From contig JAUUWD010000069.1 in the NCBI GenBank assembly GCA_030589225.1, positions 1 through 7,494 of the forward strand: 7,494 nucleotides of DNA, read 5' to 3'. Each line of letters starts with the position of its first letter. Positions within the stretch are counted from its first letter, which is position 1. Shown piece by piece: positions 6,247 to 7,494 of this stretch. Origin of the DNA: Desulfobacteraceae bacterium. Lineage in GTDB: Bacteria > Desulfobacterota > DSM-4660 > Desulfatiglandales > Desulfatiglandaceae. A model generated the notes under the pieces. It saw only the letters and a program-made list of their open reading frames with translations. It was not told the DNA's origin and made no database searches. The position numbers and the translations under genes are program-made.

Positions 6247-6984
6247 GAAATATTCAGCTATCTTTCCCTCACATGTGTTATTTCAGCACAGGAAAGTATT
6301 TTTACCGAAACCCAAACTCCTGTTGAAAATTCCATAAACTAATAATTGTGTTTTTCAATCCCGGCTCATACTAAAAGACCCTTTTTATACTCACAATCGC
6401 AAGAGTAGTAAAGAAAAAGCAGGCTAAAGTGGAGGCCGTTACCAGGTTTACTCCCTCTTGCTCTAATTACAAATGACCAGCCAAAAACAGCGGCAAACAG
6501 CCTATTTACGGCACCGTCTGTCTTTTCTTCGGCTGAATAAACTCTGTCATGTAATACGGCCTTGGTCAAGGACTAACTAATCCCTATCCATAACCTCCAA
6601 ATTAGATCACGGAAGTGTCAAATTTACAGATGAGCAATTTTTCCCAAGGCTTCAAGGAACCCACAGCAAAAGCATCCACCCTTTACCGATAATGCCGTTA
6701 CGGGCGCAAAGCTCAATGGTGTATATCACCTGTCCAGATAAATTCATTTCCCTTGTCCTCGAAGTGTATTTGTGCTATCAGAAAAAATGCCTTAAACAAC
6801 ATAGCATAGGGCAAAAAATAGTAAAAATGCAAGTGGCATTACTTGTAATAGTAAGGAACATGCTTAAAGGATTGGGAAATTTGTTCATACTCTAAGAGAT
6901 TAGTATCTGGGACGACTTGTAAGATCTCAAGGGGAACATCTAAAAAACTCCGCCCAACTAAAACTTCCAAAAGGACAACAGCAT
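6247..6984. other. Divergent intergenic region, 738 bp, no convincing gene
   Basis: This AT-rich stretch separates two divergently transcribed LPS-kinase-family genes and must hold the promoters of both directions if the right-hand gene has its own. I found no strong sigma-70 pair and no tRNA, rRNA or riboswitch-like core. Short inverted repeats occur: CCTTG-GT-CAAGG near 6563-6575, CAAGT (6830-6834) with ACTTG (6841-6845), and ATACT (6887-6891) with AGTAT (6902-6906). The latter pair lies about 80-100 nt upstream of the right-hand gene. Reading frames of 67 codons on either strand have no family resemblance or good start signals. A 31-codon minus-strand frame (6652-6747) has a well-placed GAGGA and is discussed as a finding. 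The region is long for a divergent promoter and may contain an undetected regulatory RNA or decayed gene. Confidence 0.6.
6971..6975 (+). promoter_or_regulatory. Shine-Dalgarno that decides the TTG start of the right-hand kinase gene
   Basis: AAGGA lies 9 nt upstream of the in-frame TTG at 6985. The later in-frame GTG (7051) and ATG (7090) lack a comparable site, and the ATG would cut into the predicted kinase fold. This supports TTG as the initiation codon. Confidence 0.6.
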
Positions 6985-7494
6985 TTGGATCAAGAAAAGA
7001 CAGCACCTTTTACAACTACTACTCTGCGCCAGGAACTTACCGGATATAGGGTGACTGCAAGCCGTTTTGCCGATTTTGCTTTTGACTCCATGCTTGCTGG
7101 AGTCACTCAATGTAAGATAGTCAAATGCAGTGATAAACGGCAGGTATTTTACTTGCAGGCACCCTGCGGTGAATTCTTTCTCAAGCGCAGCCTATTGGTG
7201 AGAAGCAAAGACCGTCTGCGCCATCTCTTTTTTCCCCGCCGGCGATGGGCCGAATGGCGTAATCTCCACCAACTGCAGGCCGCCCGCATAGCGGCCGCCG
7301 TTCCGGTATCCAAAGGAGAAAAAAAAGGTGTTCACCTTGAGGGCTTCTTTTTGCTGACTCGAAAGGTGGACGGTAATCCCTTAACATACGATTCGCTGAC
7401 CGTAGCTAAAAGACTTGGCCAATATGTCGCCTCTCTGCATTCCCGGGGTGTCTATCACGCCGACTTACATCCTGAAAATATCATTATCAAAAGC
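6985..7494 (+). CDS. LPS kinase (Kdo/WaaP/InaA family), 3' end outside window
   Basis: The frame is open from 6904 to the right edge; from the TTG at 6985 it gives 170 residues without a stop. Kinase landmarks appear in order: a GEFFLKRS strand with the probable ATP-binding K67, a basic RRRWAEWRNL helix (E90 is a candidate partner Glu), LQAARIAAAVPVSKG (the family's L-x-x-x-x-I-x-x-P-V turn), GFFLLTRKVDG (hinge) and the catalytic loop VYHADLHPENIIIKS (D160, N165). The HADLHPxN loop matches that of the minus-strand kinase at 5548-6246. The DFG-equivalent would fall just past the window. The gene is divergent from the main cluster and is expected to phosphorylate an LPS core sugar; which sugar is not visible. 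The TTG is preferred for its AAGGA; GTG 7051 is the main alternative. A perfect 8-bp inverted repeat (7083-7090 and 7098-7105) lies early in the coding region. Confidence 0.82.
   Translation, partial: MDQEKTAPFTTTTLRQELTGYRVTASRFADFAFDSMLAGVTQCKIVKCSDKRQVFYLQAPCGEFFLKRSLLVRSKDRLRHLFFPRRRWAEWRNLHQLQAARIAAAVPVSKGEKKGVHLEGFFLLTRKVDGNPLTYDSLTVAKRLGQYVASLHSRGVYHADLHPENIIIKS

Noticed and set aside
6366..6569. 67-codon minus-strand frame in the intergenic region
   Set aside because: It starts with TTG, has no well-spaced Shine-Dalgarno, and the translation matches nothing I recognise; chance is as likely as a gene.
6692..6895. 67-codon plus-strand frame in the intergenic region
   Set aside because: It lacks a ribosome site and its composition simply follows the AT-rich sequence; no motif supports it.
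6881..6909. TTGTTC and TATCTG spaced by 17 bp as a promoter for the right-hand kinase
   Set aside because: Each hexamer matches the sigma-70 consensus at only three of six bases, which is expected by chance in AT-rich DNA.
7083..7105. Perfect 8-bp inverted repeat (TGACTCCA and TGGAGTCA, 7-nt loop) as a terminator or operator
   Set aside because: It lies within the coding part of the kinase gene and has no following T-run; coding constraint or chance explains it adequately.
1..7494. CRISPR array, tRNA or rRNA genes
   Set aside because: I saw no regularly spaced direct repeats and no tRNA or rRNA signature sequences on either strand.

Overview
The window looks like part of a lipopolysaccharide (LPS) core-oligosaccharide locus from a Gram-negative, probably anaerobic bacterium. 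ADP-heptose-type glycosyltransferases and Kdo/heptose kinases imply an outer membrane with a heptose-containing inner core. Two cobalamin-linked proteins (a methionine-synthase reactivation-like fragment and a B12-binding radical SAM enzyme) fit an anaerobic, corrinoid-rich physiology such as Desulfobacterota or a similar lineage. The lineage is an inference; nothing in the sequence fixes it.

Layout from left to right. Positions 1-210 (+) hold the C-terminal end of a B12-dependent methionine synthase activation-domain protein. Positions 210-396 hold a 187-bp non-coding element with 21-bp terminal inverted repeats (20 of 21 matching), an internally palindromic body, a perfect hairpin at its exact centre, and a TTA direct repeat on both sides. 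It reads as a MITE-like miniature mobile element inserted precisely at the junction of two convergent genes. From 6246 down to 397 (-) runs one tight five-gene cluster, in transcription order: a KdkA/WaaP-like LPS kinase, a WaaC-like GT9 heptosyltransferase, a WaaF heptosyltransferase, a long divergent GT9-like protein with an extra N-terminal region, and a B12-binding radical SAM protein. The gaps are 13, 13, 3 and 7 nt, so the cluster is almost certainly one transcript. Positions 6247-6984 are an AT-rich divergent intergenic region with no convincing gene. From 6985 (+) a second LPS-kinase-family gene begins with a TTG start behind a good Shine-Dalgarno sequence and runs off the right edge; it has no long ATG-started reading frame and is easy to overlook.

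Working model: the two GT9 enzymes add the inner-core heptoses, one or both kinases phosphorylate Kdo or heptose, and the divergent GT9-like protein adds another sugar. The radical SAM protein may modify an envelope component (for example by methylation or rearrangement), but its substrate cannot be read from the sequence. The most notable non-genic signal is the element at 210-396 and the way its target duplication keeps both flanking stop codons intact.
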